Positions 1 to 11,667 of a DNA stretch of 64,000 bases are shown in pieces. Origin of the DNA: Dermanyssus gallinae (taxonomy: Eukaryota > Arthropoda > Arachnida > Mesostigmata > Dermanyssidae); contig QVRM01007026.1 of the NCBI GenBank assembly GCA_003439945.1, positions 1 through 64,000 of the forward strand. Direction: 5' to 3'. Under the pieces are notes generated by a model, which did not search any database, had not been told where the DNA came from, and worked only from the letters and a program-made list of their open reading frames with translations. The number at the start of each line of letters is the position of its first letter. Within the stretch, counting starts at the first letter, position 1. A program made the position numbers and the translations under genes.

Positions 1-380
1 GCAAAAAAAAACCATGCTAATAAAGGCAGCACGTACAGGTGATATATACATATATAAAAAGGCGGACTGGGAAGTTATGATACATACTTCTAAAAATACG
101 TGGTCCCATCCGTCGGAACAAAGAAAAGTCGCATGGGCCGGCCACGTCCGGTAAATAGGGAGGTTGCGGAAATATAGAAATCGAATTTCTCATCAAATAA
201 TCCGAACGATGTGTACGCCAAATAATCCGAACGGTGCGTTGTCGTGATGGAGATCTAAGAGTTGTTTGCCCGGAGTTCAGGCCCCTAGCTTCAAATGTTC
301 TCGCGCAATCTTCTTAAAATGTTTGTAACAGTATTCCTCATTGACCGTAGAACCAGGTGACGAAAAATCTTCAAAGATGA
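1..380. other. Window start, no gene seen
   Basis: AT-rich unique-looking sequence with a short AT stretch near position 50. No open frame, splice-flanked block or repeat that I can support. Confidence 0.5.
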
Positions 381-930
381 TTGATGATGAAAGACTTGGG
401 TGTATTGACTTGTACTAGTTTGAGAAATATAGCGCACATATGTATTACGGAAACTGTAGCCCGCGTATCCAGGAAAGTTAACTGGATTATGCGGGCGTTT
501 GTACTGTCTGACGCTAGGCTCTACGTCCGTCTCTACAAACAGTGTGTGTTACCAGTGATACTATACGCGTCTCCTGTTTGGAATACAGGCCAAGTGTGAG
601 AGACAAGAAACTTATCTCCACAATACACACCCGATTTTTAAAACGCGTCGGATACAATATTGACCCTAAGGAGATCGAATGTGATTCAATTTTCAACTGC
701 TTTTAGAAGACAACGATACCAAAATGTTCCATAAAATATGTCAGAGCGACGAAAGACTGCAATCTTTTTTTCAATAAGGTCGTAATACCAACACGTTGTG
801 GTGCAAATTTATACGCAAAAGCCACTGCAAAGAAGACCTTTGTAAACAGCCTTTTTTTGCATGGCGCAGTAGACGCCAAGCGCGCAACTGTAACAATCTA
901 TCTAAAAATAAATATCCCCCTTTTCGGGTG
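381..930 (+). mobile_element. Decayed jockey/CR1-like LINE reverse transcriptase fragment
   Basis: The first 72 codons give a peptide containing KDLGVLT, a block reading RVNWIMRAFVLSDARLYVRLY and, at its end, LPVILYASPVWN. In jockey/CR1-type LINEs this is the region just after the catalytic domain of the reverse transcriptase. A stop follows the VWN block, and a related frame continues to about position 920 with readable peptide interrupted by stops. The fragment is truncated at both ends, has no endonuclease or YxDD box, and cannot be active. The clade is inferred from the motif only. Confidence 0.65.
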
Positions 931-2138
931 CGTTTAATAACAATGATTTTCTTGTAGCCGAAAAAGCAGTGAAAGGAAGCTTGGCGTTGGATCTGCTTTG
1001 TCTGAATTTCTACCTGAAGGTTCAATTCGGACAATTCCCGACGGGCGTTAAGTTTCCAGAAATTCTACATTTTTGGAACGAACTTTGCTGCCAGTCTTCT
1101 GACGTATCAAATATGGGTTAAGACTGTTACAACTGATCCATTAGATTTCTCCAACTCCTCAGATATCTACCTGAGTAGTCATTTGGCGATTGTAGAAAAC
1201 GATATTACAAACTTTTTAAATGTTTTTTTTTCTGTATTTGTGGTCGAAGTCCTTCTCTAACTGGAGTCATCTTCGGCATCTTCTATGCATGTCACGTTCG
1301 TCGCAAAATCGACGACATAACGTATAGGCAGCGGGACACTGCTTGATCACCATGTATGGAGCACTTCGTAACATTTCCACTACTTTGGAGCATATGGTTT
1401 GGTTTTTAGAACATTCAAAAGAATCCTAAAAACTGTCGAATCTCATTGTCTTCACGTCTTTGAACTGAACTCAAAAAAGAAACGCCGCCACCGATTGACA
1501 CCCTTCTAAGCAAATCAAACCTGATTGTGGTTTTGGTCTGGCTGCAAAATTCACTGTGCTAAAACATACCGATCCACCCCGATGCGTCGGCGGGACCGTG
1601 TGATGAAGATTGTCTGTGACTCTAATCTGACATGCAAAGGTCGCGGATTTGATTCCGATACACCGCATTATGGTTAGAGAACGTGTTTTGTTTAACCAAG
1701 TAATGTATAGTAAGAGTACGTCTATAATCTATATATTATCATCGTTTTATTCGTTATTGCACGATCTCGTTTATTCAAAGTTTGAAAATGGTAATTTGAT
1801 AGCAATTAAGCTATTACGAGCAACCAGTGCTAGATGCAACACTAATAGAATCAGCAATAATCATGAGGCGTCTCGAGATAAAGAAAAATATTTTAAGACA
1901 AGGCTGTTTCGGTCGCTGCTGCTAGGAAAGCAGCCACGTCCTGGCGCAGAATTAACCAGAGTGGGAAGAGGATTCGTTAGCGCCGAGAAAGAGAGAGGGC
2001 GAGAAAATGGACATTACCTTCGTCGTTCTCCTAAGAAGGTTCTCTTTCATAGACCCACTACTGCCCAGCCACTGAGTGGCTGCTTTATTAATTATTTCTT
2101 TAATTATTCACTATATTCTGGGAATATGATGCCGAAGA
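931..2138. other. Intergenic stretch, no confident gene
   Basis: No recognisable coding block. A weak tRNA-like B-box string lies near 1640 but I do not annotate it as a gene. The long open frame from 1649 is open mainly by chance and is not protein-like before about 2110. Confidence 0.4.
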
Positions 2139-2354
2139 TGACGGCCATCACCAGGATGATGACAATGGAAACAACAACAACAATGGCAAAAACAGCAATA
2201 ATAATAACAACAGCAACAGTAACAACGATAGCAGCAGCAACAACAACAACCTGCATAGCGACAACGATGATTCAGAGGGCCACAACCAATCCAACATTCG
2301 CACGCGGTGCCACTGTCAGACTCCCATTGGTACCTGGTACATACAGCCAGCTAG
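2139..2354 (+). CDS. Candidate internal exon: acidic, Asn-rich segment
   Basis: In one frame the block reads DDGHHQDDDNG, then long Asn/Ser runs, then LHSDNDDSEGHNQ and finally RTRCHCQTPIGTWYIQP, and stops at a good donor (AG|gtgagc, exon end 2354). The only acceptor between the upstream stop and the block is a poor one ending GAAG near 2138. The exon would end in phase 2. The acidic and Asn-rich stretch plus a Cys/Trp tail at a consensus donor look more protein-like than the competing frame, which is mostly Thr/Met repeats. I do not recognise the protein. It does not join in phase to the candidate exon at 5413, so it would need other exons or belong to another gene. Confidence 0.3.
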
Positions 2355-2689
2355 GTGAGCGACAATAATAGAAATAGCTGCGGGTCCAATTAATGCCACC
2401 TGGCATGATCTGGCCCCAGCTTGGACGCGAACGCCGATTTTTGTTAGAAAAGTCTTCCTAGACTAGTATAGACGGAAATTCAGCTTTACTGTATTTTAGT
2501 TGTTGTTCTTATTGCTGTTCATGTAGATTTGTCGATAGAAGTCATACGCAGTTATAGAAAATCTCAAGAATAGCAGCAGAGGTTTTCACACAACAGCGAC
2601 TTGCAACAACCTTATGAAGGAGTATGAAGATAAAACTGCGGCTATAGAGCCGGAATTTACCAAACGGTAGCTATTCTAACACTCCAATA

Positions 2690-3480
2690 AATGGGTGTAC
2701 AAAGACCAATTTGGCATCCTAGTATAAGAAAACTGCTGATCGCAAAAGAAGAGAGAGATATCCCGCTCTTTGGGAATGTTCGTGTGGGCCAGAGCGACCC
2801 TTAAGTTAAAGAAAGGAAAGCTGACCTTGCGCAGAACGCAGCGGATCGCAGCTCTTAGGGTAATACAAGGGTACATACCGATCAGCACAAACGCAGCTCT
2901 GCTGCTCGCCGGAGATATTCCCTAGGACCTCAAGGCATCCGAGAGACAACGCTTGTGGAACATTGGCACACCCTCAGAGGGCGACAAAGAACGAGAGAAA
3001 ATCCGCGAGAAAGAAGACCGGTAAACGGAATGGGACGCCATTCCCTACGGGGCCCGCGGAAAGAGCCTAACCAAACTGCTGCCGATACTACATGCAGGAA
3101 TAGATAGCAAGGCAGGGAGGGGACCTCACTCACTACCTTACACAGGTTCTCGCGTGGTATGGCAGCTTCAATCAGACCTCTATCGAATAGGGAAGGTCCC
3201 ATCAGAAACATGCCTTTTCTGCGAAATGTCCTGGAAGACAGTCCACAACACACACTTCTCAGGTGCCAGGCATGGGAAAAGACCAGAACTGTTGCAACAC
3301 TTTTGCGAGCGATTTTCCATAGCTGTAATAATACATCCCAAAGTTCAGGACCCCCACGAAATTGTATGAAAGGATTCGTAGAGTACATCCTGGGTTCGAG
3401 CCAGGCATAGGACTTGGGAGCGGTAGTAGCACAGGAAATGCTAAAAACAAAGCACGGAAGATGTACGGAGAGGCAGAATA
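2690..3480 (+). mobile_element. R1-like LINE ORF2 C-terminal remnant
   Basis: With frame changes the segment reads RRAQRIAALRVIQGY, STNAALLLAGD, then, after stops, LYRIGKVPSETCLFC and an H...C tail (HTLLRCQAWEKTR). This is the typical C-terminal end of R1/I-group LINE ORF2: the region after the reverse transcriptase ending in a Cys/His motif. Several stops and frame shifts break it. A 3' untranslated stretch with an A-rich end near 3735 runs into a TAA repeat. It is dead and 5'-truncated. Confidence 0.65.
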
Positions 3481-3761
3481 TTTTCAAGGCCGACGCGGCT
3501 GAAAAAAGCGCATTTTTGAGTCAAACGGGTTCGCAAAGACTGGGACAAAGTGCGCTTGACAGGTGGGAGAACCCGTGAGCGACCCCGGCCAATTGATCCG
3601 ATAGGGCACTCGCCACGTCTTCTGATGGCCCATAGCACTGTTCTATGGAGATCTGGGTCATCAGAGGGTGACTCGTAGCGGTAGTGCGTAACTGCATTTA
3701 ATCCACAAAAAGACGGATATCCAGTTGTTTTATTTAAAAAAAAAAACGTGAAAAAAAGGAA

Positions 3762-3766
3762 TAATG

Positions 3767-3810
<44 letters not shown>
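3762..3810. repeat. (TAA)n microsatellite
   Basis: About 16 TAA units follow the A-rich tail of the R1-like remnant and directly precede a Dong-like 3' end. The tract appears to be an insertion target. Confidence 0.95.
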
Positions 3811-3850
3811 TGCGACACGTTCGACACTCACAACTGTACTCTGATGTCAC
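3811..3850 (+). mobile_element. 3' terminal stub of Dong-like retrotransposon
   Basis: Positions 3818-3838 carry the terminal motif shared by the Dong-like copies in this window (here CACTCACAACTGTA at the end). A TAA repeat lies on the left and an AT repeat on the right. No coding sequence remains, so this would be an extreme 5' truncation. It is identified only by similarity to the other copies. Confidence 0.45.
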
Positions 3851-3859
3851 AATTACGAA

Positions 3860-5412
3860 ATAAATAATAAATATATATATATATATATATTATTATCTTT
3901 CATCCTATGAATGTTGGTTCAAGCGTGGATCGGATCCTAGCTCATCGAAGAGCTCTCAAATTAGTGCCGTTTATCTCGGTGTGTTTCACAAGCCTGCCTG
4001 AGTATTGTGATGGTATAAACGTGTTCGCTTGCGTTTGTAACGTTTTCTCACCTAGAATTTCGAAGAAAGCGCCGAAATCGAGTTGCCACTGGTTTATTTC
4101 TGGCTCGTATTTGTATAATATGTATTGTGGGTTCTGACGAACGCACATGCGCAATACTGAGTTGAGTTTGTTCGATTATATGCTTATTATAATTTAAAGT
4201 TTAAGTCGTCAGGCTGATCATTAGCCAATGGCCAGATCATAATACATTTAGGTTAATAATAATAATAATACCACCACCACTGCTGGTGACTCACTCGTAC
4301 CTATCTTTTTACGTATTGCCATTATCTCCAGTAGCCTCCATCTCGTTCTTTTGCGCGATCCCCATTTCGTTTCGCCACTTAAAACGCGCAAGGGTTTACT
4401 TTACGTCTGTGCTTTTTGTCGCAGTTTGTATTCATCGGTTAAGTATTGCTTCGATACCAACTTCGAACTAACAATCGAAATCTGCCATAAAAAAATCAAG
4501 AAAGACTGCCTTACCTACCGACTTCATTTTATGTCCGAGTCACGGCTGTTTTCCTCGCCATATTCTCGCGTCGTCCTGACGGGAGGGTATGAAGGTATCG
4601 TCTTCACGACGTCAACTGATGTGCGGCCATCATGCGTTGAATCGCGTCGCCATGATACGTACCTAGTCAAAGCGATCTTTCTTAAGATCTGCATACATTT
4701 CTTGCTTAACTCTGGTCCAACTCTGAATTAGAAGTAGTAGAAATTAGCATGAAAGCAGTATTCGGACGGCAGAGGCAATGCCTCTCCACACAGCATCTAT
4801 ACATCACAATATACGTTTAACTATACCGTCACAATAATTATGCAAGGGATTGCTGAATCAATAATTCAGTCGGCAATACCAGTCAGACTATACGAATTAT
4901 TAATTATGAACACATTCTTAATAGTGTACTACGCTAGTGTTTAGTGGTAACTAGCAGTGGTCACTTCTCTGTTGTTGTTTCTGTATTGTTGTTGTTGTTG
5001 CTGTTGTTGTTGCTGCTGAGTTTTCTAGTCATAATAGCAGTGGCACTAATAACCTTAGTTGATTGTAAAATAAACACAATACTTTTTGTGTTTATTTCAC
5101 ACAAAAATACCTCCTAGTAAGAGTGGCGTTACTAAAGTGAGCAAAGAAGTAAAACGGTACGAGGAATGCGGTGGTCCGATGGAACTGTTTGAAACATTGA
5201 CACAGCGTTCGATATGGTCGTAGTCAATGTAGTTAGTAGCTGGTAACGAGTGTACTAATTATGTGTTGTTCCTGTCGTTGCTGTCGTTGTTGTTGTCGTT
5301 GCTGCTGTTGTTGTTGTGCTTGTTGCTGTCTCGGTTGGCTTTCTATGTTTGTTATTCTGCTGTCTTCTTTGCTCTCTGGTGATTGATATCCTGCGTTTCG
5401 TGCGCGCGGCGG
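3860..5412. other. Intergenic or intronic stretch with trinucleotide repeats
   Basis: Short AT repeat at 3870-3892, short TAA/ACC repeat near 4255-4285, and GTT/GCT-rich repeats at 4970-5020 and 5270-5330. No gene recognised. The pyrimidine-rich stretch just before 5390 could serve an acceptor for the exon that follows. Confidence 0.5.
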
Positions 5413-5619
5413 ATGGGATGCGTCGCGCCCCAGGACGACGAAGGACTTAGTGGATCAATGGGCCCATCGAGTGCTGCCGCAGCGGCCGCCGTGGCGAGCC
5501 TCACTGGCGGTGGCCTGAGCGCCGCCGCCGCCGGCGTGGGCCTATCGAAGCGCGAGGTATACAAGGCACAACTGCACGAGGCGCTCGGCTCAATCGACGA
5601 AAGCATCGAGATCTCACAG
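5413..5619 (+). CDS. Candidate first coding exon, protein starting MGCVAPQDDE
   Basis: From the ATG at 5413 the frame gives 69 complete codons: MGCVAPQDDEG, an Ala/Gly/Ser-rich low-complexity stretch, then a helix-like segment SKREVYKAQLHEALGSIDES ending IEISQ at a consensus donor (CACAG|gttcgg), phase 0. Met-Gly-Cys at the N terminus is the usual context for N-myristoylation plus palmitoylation, so membrane attachment is a possible inference. GC content is well above the flanks. Phase-0 exons at 20919 and 22557 (and perhaps 17085) could follow, with a stop at 22649. An acceptor at CCCCAG just before the GACGACGAA codons is an alternative, which would make this an internal exon. I do not recognise the protein. 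Confidence 0.45.
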
Positions 5620-5846
5620 GTTCGGGCAGTCGTCGGCAAACAACTCAACTCACTCACTCTGCAGTAGGAATTTAGTCGTATCATGTCGAACTACGACGAT
5701 GCGCATGATAATGACGATGCATGGTTGATTAGTGATTACAAATTTGCAGCACCTATTGTGTATCAGGGAGTAATAATGGTGGAATAAGTTGGGGTGTTGT
5801 CGTTGTCACTGATAAGGTGTGCGTATGAAATGTTTCAGTTTGACTT

Positions 5847-5882
<36 letters not shown>

Positions 5883-5952
5883 CAGTTTTATTAAGAAGGT
5901 AAGTGGGTCGACAATTGTCTCCTGGGAACGTGTGCACGGGAAATATTAATCC

Positions 5953-5984
<32 letters not shown>

Positions 5985-7121
5985 CGTAGATACATCTAAC
6001 ACATGAAATTGCATACATTTGAATGCTTTGTATGCTAAAGTACTTCCCTCTAATTCTGCTAGCCACCAATCAACCGTTTTTGTCGTTATTTTAAAAACCC
6101 TCATGTTTTTAGAAAAAAATACGCTTTTTCGTATGTGTTTCTTATATTTAAATAGAAAAAGAAATGCATCTTATATTTAAAAATATACATTTTTAAAAAA
6201 AAATGGTTAAGTGATAATTTGATGAAGGTTAGGAGTAGTACAGTGGGTAATCAACAAGTTTCCAAGCCAGCCTTCGTATTATATGCAGGATTGGTAAATT
6301 TACGTAAGATCGCGCTTGCCTAGATAGACGAGGACTTTCCATCTACCAGATGTGGGCGCGTTTAAGAGAATACGTTCGCTTGGTTATATCGCTGCATTTT
6401 TAGTGAGTTAACCATTTGCTATCCATTTATATCCCCGTCAATATTCCCCGGTAGAAGACAGGAGAGGTGGTATCAAGTCATTCGTTTATCTAACGGACAC
6501 GCGGATATTTGGATATATCAATATTACATGCTTGCATGAATCTGTATGAAATTATTTATCTCTCTCTCTCTCTCTCTCTCTGGCTTCAATGGTGGCCGTC
6601 TGCAATGCGTACCGAATTTCATGCTCTAGACGAATACGTGTATAGTGGGAGACCGCAGTTTGGCTGTATTTGCATTGTATCCTACTGTGCACGGGGGGGG
6701 GGGGGGGGGGAAATGGTGGATAGCGTTAGCGACCGTCGCTACATTGCACTAGGGGGCGCACTATAGGGCTTACCATGTAGCAGCAGATCGATTTAAAGTG
6801 ACTCTACACGACACGCCCTCCGCGTGCCCCGATCCAAGAGGCGGCGGCGGTGGCGGCCGCTTGAAGTCAAACGAGGTCGGTCGGTGCATTCCAACGGCAG
6901 CTCGGGTGGAGATTTTTAATTTCCGACAACGATTTAAGCTGACCTGCCCTCTGCAAACTGCTGGTGCTGCTGCTGCTGCTGCTGGTGGCGGGGCTCGAAA
7001 GTTACTCGACAAAGTGTCACCATGAATTACCTTGATTAGAAAACTGTCTTCGACCTACTTTAGTATACATAGGGTTTATCAGAGTAATTAAAGCATGTCA
7101 AATACATGTCTAATAGCACAG
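5620..7121. other. Non-coding stretch with AT repeats and a G run
   Basis: (AT)n at 5848-5879 and 5952-5980, (TC)n at 6559-6582, a run of about 18 G near 6692-6709 and a GC-rich patch at 6820-6990. The open frames over the GC-rich patch are open on both strands and show no recognisable protein. Confidence 0.5.

Positions 7122-7190
<69 letters not shown>
7122..7190. repeat. (TAA)n microsatellite
   Basis: About 23 TAA units end exactly at the left arm of the foldback element. The last bases are shared with the palindrome. Confidence 0.95.
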
Positions 7191-7192
<2 letters not shown>

Positions 7193-7757
7193 TAGTCAAG
7201 GATAGTTTTGCGCAATTTTGACGGGTCTGTAATTCGAAGACATGGCCCTAATGCACAGCAGTTCCCTGCTACGTTATGATCACGTTGCTGGGTGACTACT
7301 GATTAGGACCATGGATAGCGCTTTCTACTGCACCCATTTGTCTTTTACAATTTATTCTGTTTTCTCATATTGTCGTAAGTTTTGCGACAATTGTGTGAAA
7401 ACCCACAACGGCCACATCCCATACTCGAGGCTTTGAGCTCTGAGTTCAGTACATTCGAACTCAGAGCTCCGTACCTTTAAGCTGCTTTCACTATTATATA
7501 CTACTTTTTTATTCCGATCAGAGCCTCAAGTATGGGATGTGTGAGGTTCACAAAACTGTCGCAAAACTTACGACAATATGAGAAAACAGAATACGCTGTT
7601 AAAGACAAAGAGACTTATTAGAAAGCACTATCCATGGTCCTAATCAGCTGTCACCCAGCAACGTAATCGTAACGTAGCAGGGAACTGTTGTGTATTAGGA
7701 TTATAGGTCTTTGAATTTAAGGCCCGTCAAAATTGCGCAAAACTATTCTTGACTAAT
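7191..7757. mobile_element. 567-bp foldback (long inverted-repeat) element
   Basis: The left arm (7191 to about 7440) and right arm (about 7520 to 7757) are inverted copies, roughly 85% alike by eye. Both ends read ATTAGTCAAG..ATAG, and inner blocks such as CCATGGATAG and TTGTCGTAAGTTTTGCGACA occur in both arms. Near the centre is a perfect 13-bp palindrome (7435-7447 and 7457-7469, GAGCTCTGAGTTC with a 9-base spacer). There is no coding capacity. The element abuts a TAA repeat on the left and degenerate TTA/CTA repeats on the right. It fits a foldback-type or MITE-like non-autonomous element. The family is unknown to me. Confidence 0.8.
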
Positions 7758-8283
7758 TATTGTTATATTTACTACTACTGAGATATAAATCTCTGCGATT
7801 AAACATGTATTAATTACTCTGAAATATATATATATATATAGCGTTAGTCCTTGAAAACTGCAACTTCTTTCATTTCCCCCGAGACATAACTAGCGTCTCG
7901 GCTACCTCAGGCTTTACCGAATGCCACCTACCTCCGCTTGCTTAACCTAACTCAACTTTACATATTCCGTTTCGGAATTGTTGCGATTGTTCTGTGCAAA
8001 ATAATCTTACCACTTGCGTGCTAGTATCTTTTTGAAGTATGTTTACGTGAACGACCTGTGTCTCTTCTAATCTGAGGTGGCACGACTATCGATCAGCCCT
8101 AAAGCGTCTTGATACCTCACACAAAACCAAAAAGGTAGTCTCAACTATTGTGGAATTTGATTCGGCATTAGATAGGACAGATCATTTCCCTAGAGGCCTT
8201 TAAAGGAGCCCTTATAGCTATTTGTCTCAACCGAATTAGCCTCACTTCATGCTAACAACAATGGTCATATGAGAGTGAACTAG

Positions 8284-8320
<37 letters not shown>

Positions 8321-8339
8321 CATTTATTTATGTGTATAA
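7758..8339. other. Intergenic, no gene; AT repeat at 8285-8317
   Basis: Unique-looking sequence followed by an (AT)n tract that adjoins the 3' end of the - strand Dong-like element. Nothing else seen. Confidence 0.5.
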
Positions 8340-11321
8340 GATATACAATTGTGATGTAAGAACATGTGCACAGCCCGCTTGGGGCATAACTCAAAGCATT
8401 AGGTCCAGGCTAGGGCTGGTCCACCTAGCCAGGGTACCTCTAATCGAGGCGGCATTCCCTCTTTGAACATTTAATGACAGACGTTGCAGTAAGTATTCGC
8501 CCGCCCTCTTGTCTCCTGTAGCGAGTACCAATCTTTTTCCGACATCATTAAGCAGTTTCTTCGTGAGCAGCCCAGCCCCCCCCCAAGGTCTCAAACGCAA
8601 GGGGTGAGAACAAGTGTGGGTAAGAGACGCCTGAATACTTTCTGCACTTGGCTGCTTCCGCTAGGGCTACCGCGTGTCCAGGGCAAACTGCGCCCGCACC
8701 GACCATTGAAGGGGCTAAAGAGTCGGTTACGGTTGCATCCCACACCAGCATTTGGCCCTGCTCAAAGGGAGTCAGGGTCATGCCATCAGGTCTCTTTCCG
8801 TCGTCTCGGACTAAACCAGGGGGCTCCAAGATGCATGGGTACCCTGCCGATCGCAGCGCTCTGCTAAACGTTTCGTTCAAGGCCGAGTGGCGTGCAATTC
8901 TGCCTGAACTCTGCGGACAGGAAAGCCCATGGTGGCCTAGGGAGTCGACCTCGTCACCGCATTTGCAGTAATGTGGAGAGACTAGCTCTGCTCCTAACCT
9001 CAAACCGACAAGTATTCGTGTAGACTCATCGTCTAGGAGAGTACCCAGCTGAGGGCTCGGGAGGGCGTGCAGCCATGCACCTGCACCGGGCGAGGAGACT
9101 GCATGTAGCCTCGCTTTGCTAGCGGCCGTGGTTGTTCGTTCCCATAGGCCGCTCAAACGACCGTCATTTGCCAGCTCTGACCACGCGCGCTGAAGAGAAG
9201 GAGTCTCTGGTTGAGACCCGCAGAATGCAATGGTGTCGTCCTGGATCTGTTCAAGCGTGGCCTTGAAGTTCGCAACCGCCTGGGGGTCCAGAATAGACTC
9301 AACGCCACTAGTCGCCGAATGCAGGGAGGCGATGTGTGCTGCGACTGAAAGCGAATTTGCTTCAGGCAAGCCCAGTCCACCCTTGGCTACGGGTAAGAAG
9401 GCCTGAACTAGGGAATCGTCTTGCAACTTCAAGTTGAGTATAGATTCCAGCGCACAACACATCTTCGCGTTAATTTCCTCCAAAAGATCCGGGAAGGCTG
9501 AAGTATTGACTCCCCTGAACAGGTAGTTCAGCCTCGACGCGGAGAAGCATGAACGCAGAAGGTACAGCCCCCGGTGAGCACCCAGCTGGGGAAGACGGTT
9601 GAGACCAATCTCGAGTTTTTCTCTCCCGCGTTCGATAGTCGGTCCAAGTTGGCGAGAAAACAGGGGTACGCCAAGTAGATCCAGGTTATCGTCTGTTACG
9701 CGGCAGCCTGGAAGTAGATTCTGTATTTCGGAGATATCAGCTGTATCTGAGCCGATTATGTGAACCTCACACTTGATTGGGTTCAGCTCCAGACCGCTGC
9801 ATGCGGCAAAACTAAGTATCTTCTTTAGGTCTTCACAGACCGTACTTATGTTCCCTCCAACGACCCCGTCGTCCAAATACCACAGGTTGAGTGGACTTTC
9901 AAGTGTGTTAGCCAAGTCTTTAACGGCAAGACAAAACAGAGGAGGAGCAAGGGGATCTCCCTGTTGAATCCCTACAGCCGAAGTGAGCAGTGCCGAGGGC
10001 AAGACCAAGTGCGATGAATTACCGTAAGCCAATTTCACCTGATGATAAATGGAAGGGGCCTCATCTCCGACCACCTTTAACAAGTGATCCCTCCTGACGG
10101 TGTTAAACGCGTTTTTAAAGTCAAGCTTGACTAGCACAGATGGATCGAGTCGGGAATCAATAAAAGCCCTTGTAGCGTGTATCATTATTTCAGCACCCCC
10201 CTTGGTGGAGAAACCCAACTGGTGAGGCCCAACCGCTAGGCTAATAACATCTTTAGCGTCCCTCACTGCCAATTTTGCCGCGATCCTGCGTAGTACCGAT
10301 GCACAAGCAATAGGTCTAAACGAGCCGTCCATTTTCTTTAGTGCGAACAGCCTCGCTCCGAAGATTAGGGGACACCACCCTGGATGCGGAGCTCCCCATC
10401 GCAGTAGATCGATTACTTTTGCGAGGGCCTTGCTAAGTCCGTCGGATGAGCAGCCGAAAGTCGGTGAGAGAAGGTCTTGTAGAAGTCGAGGTCTGATAAA
10501 ATCCAGACCGGCGCCAGAGCTCTTTGAAAATGATCCCACCGCATAGCGAACATCCTTGATTGAAGTAGAAGAAGGTAGAAGTTGTGAGGGCGGAGGAGAC
10601 GGCCAACACAAGTTCAGTTGCGCGGGGGGGTGTTTTTCCCGTAGCGACGCTGCGGCGGCTGGTTCATCGACAATAACGTCGTCAGACAGAAGAAGGCGGG
10701 CTGCCCCTGACACGTCACCGTCTGACATCTTGGCCGACACGGCTCGCGTGAGTGAATGTTTTCGTTCAACATTACCAGCGGACTCGCCCGCGGTCAGCAG
10801 GAGAGTCAAATCTGTAAGTCGAACACCGCGCCGGAACTCCACCAAATTCTTCCTAATGACCACTGCCAAAGAGCGTGTATCTCTGCAGCCTACCGGTAAC
10901 CTTAGCACAACTGGGGCAAAGGAGAAAAGTCCAAGCCAGGCGGCGTCGTCGTTGTCCAAGGCAACTTTTAAGCACACCTCTGACAGTGCGTCAGCCACCG
11001 ACTTCCTAACCACCTTGGGCAAAATGCGAACCAGCTTCCCATGTTTGAAGAAGGCCTGGATGCACTCCGTGAGGTCGGGATTGACTTCATTCGCGGCTTC
11101 GTCATGAAGTGGTATAGTGCCCCCGCCCCCATGTTTGACTGTGACATGTCTACGGAGGCCTCGCCTAGCAAAGGTCTGGCCGCATTGGTGACATGTTACT
11201 TTGTTGGGCCCCAGGGGGTTTGGTGTAGCCGCAAGGTTTTGCATAGGTGTGAAGCTTGGGCCAGATTCTTCTGAAGGATCCGGCAAAGTTACTCGTGTGT
11301 ATTCTGAAAACCGTTCTCACT
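8318..11321 (-). mobile_element. Near-full-length Dong-like retrotransposon copy
   Basis: The 5' side abuts a TTA/TAA microsatellite (11322 onward) only about 80 bases before the first ATG. The 3' untranslated region is short, carries the family's terminal motif at 8344-8364 (reverse strand, ending CATCACAATTGTA), and continues into AAATAAATGATC and an AT repeat. The element sits antisense in the possible large intron between candidate exons 5413-5619 and 20919-20987. Exact ends and any target-site duplication cannot be fixed inside microsatellites. Confidence 0.7.
8391..11286 (-). CDS. Dong/R4-R2-like non-LTR retrotransposon ORF (RT + RLE endonuclease), one frameshift
   Basis: The uninterrupted frame from 11286 to 8548 has 912 codons. 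Its first in-frame ATG is at 11244, since the upstream codons begin at a TTG. Visible in order: an N-terminal C2H2 finger (CHQC...HVTVKH, residues about 32-53); a reverse transcriptase with VKLDFKNAFN, QQGDPLAPPLF and the catalytic YLDD; a Cys/His motif CKCGDEVDSLGHHGLSC; and a restriction-like endonuclease core RPDGMTL...LVWDATV. This order is that of the R2/R4 (Dong) group, which nicks one chromosomal strand and primes reverse transcription from it. A run of nine C on the + strand (8578-8586) shifts the frame. The natural C terminus (LLTKKLLNDV...RGNAASIRG) continues in another frame to a stop at 8391. Without that extra base the protein would be about 965 residues. Confidence 0.85.
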
Positions 11322-11342
11322 TATTATTACTACTACTACTAC

Positions 11343-11378
<36 letters not shown>

Positions 11379-11431
11379 TACTATTATTATGATTATTATT
11401 ACTACTATTATTATTATTATTACTATTATGA
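11322..11431. repeat. (TTA)n microsatellite with TAC variants
   Basis: About 110 bases of TTA/CTA units at the 5' side of the - strand Dong-like element; read on the element's strand this is TAA. Confidence 0.95.
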
Positions 11432-11468
11432 TTGCTGCTCCTCAAATAATAGCAAAGCGGTGTCTGGT

Positions 11469-11499
11469 ATATATATATATATACCGGTAAGCGGTGTCT

Positions 11500-11547
<48 letters not shown>

Positions 11548-11572
11548 GTATATATATATATATAAAGCGGTG

Positions 11573-11663
<91 letters not shown>
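11469..11663. repeat. Compound (AT)n array with repeated spacer
   Basis: Several AT tracts are separated by copies of a spacer containing AGCGGTGTCTGGTA. The spacer recurs three times (about 11456, 11490 and 11566), so the array is a higher-order tandem repeat. Confidence 0.85.

Positions 11664-11667
<4 letters not shown>

Noticed and set aside
1565..1665. Possible SINE with a B-box-like GGATTTGATTCC
   Set aside because: No convincing A box and no second copy matching it.
1649..2368. 239-codon + strand frame
   Set aside because: Most of it looks non-coding. The part over 2139-2354 is more protein-like in a different frame and is listed as a candidate exon.
5352..5684. 110-codon - strand frame opposite the MGCV exon
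   Set aside because: Ala/Pro-rich shadow of the + strand exon; no splice borders supporting it.
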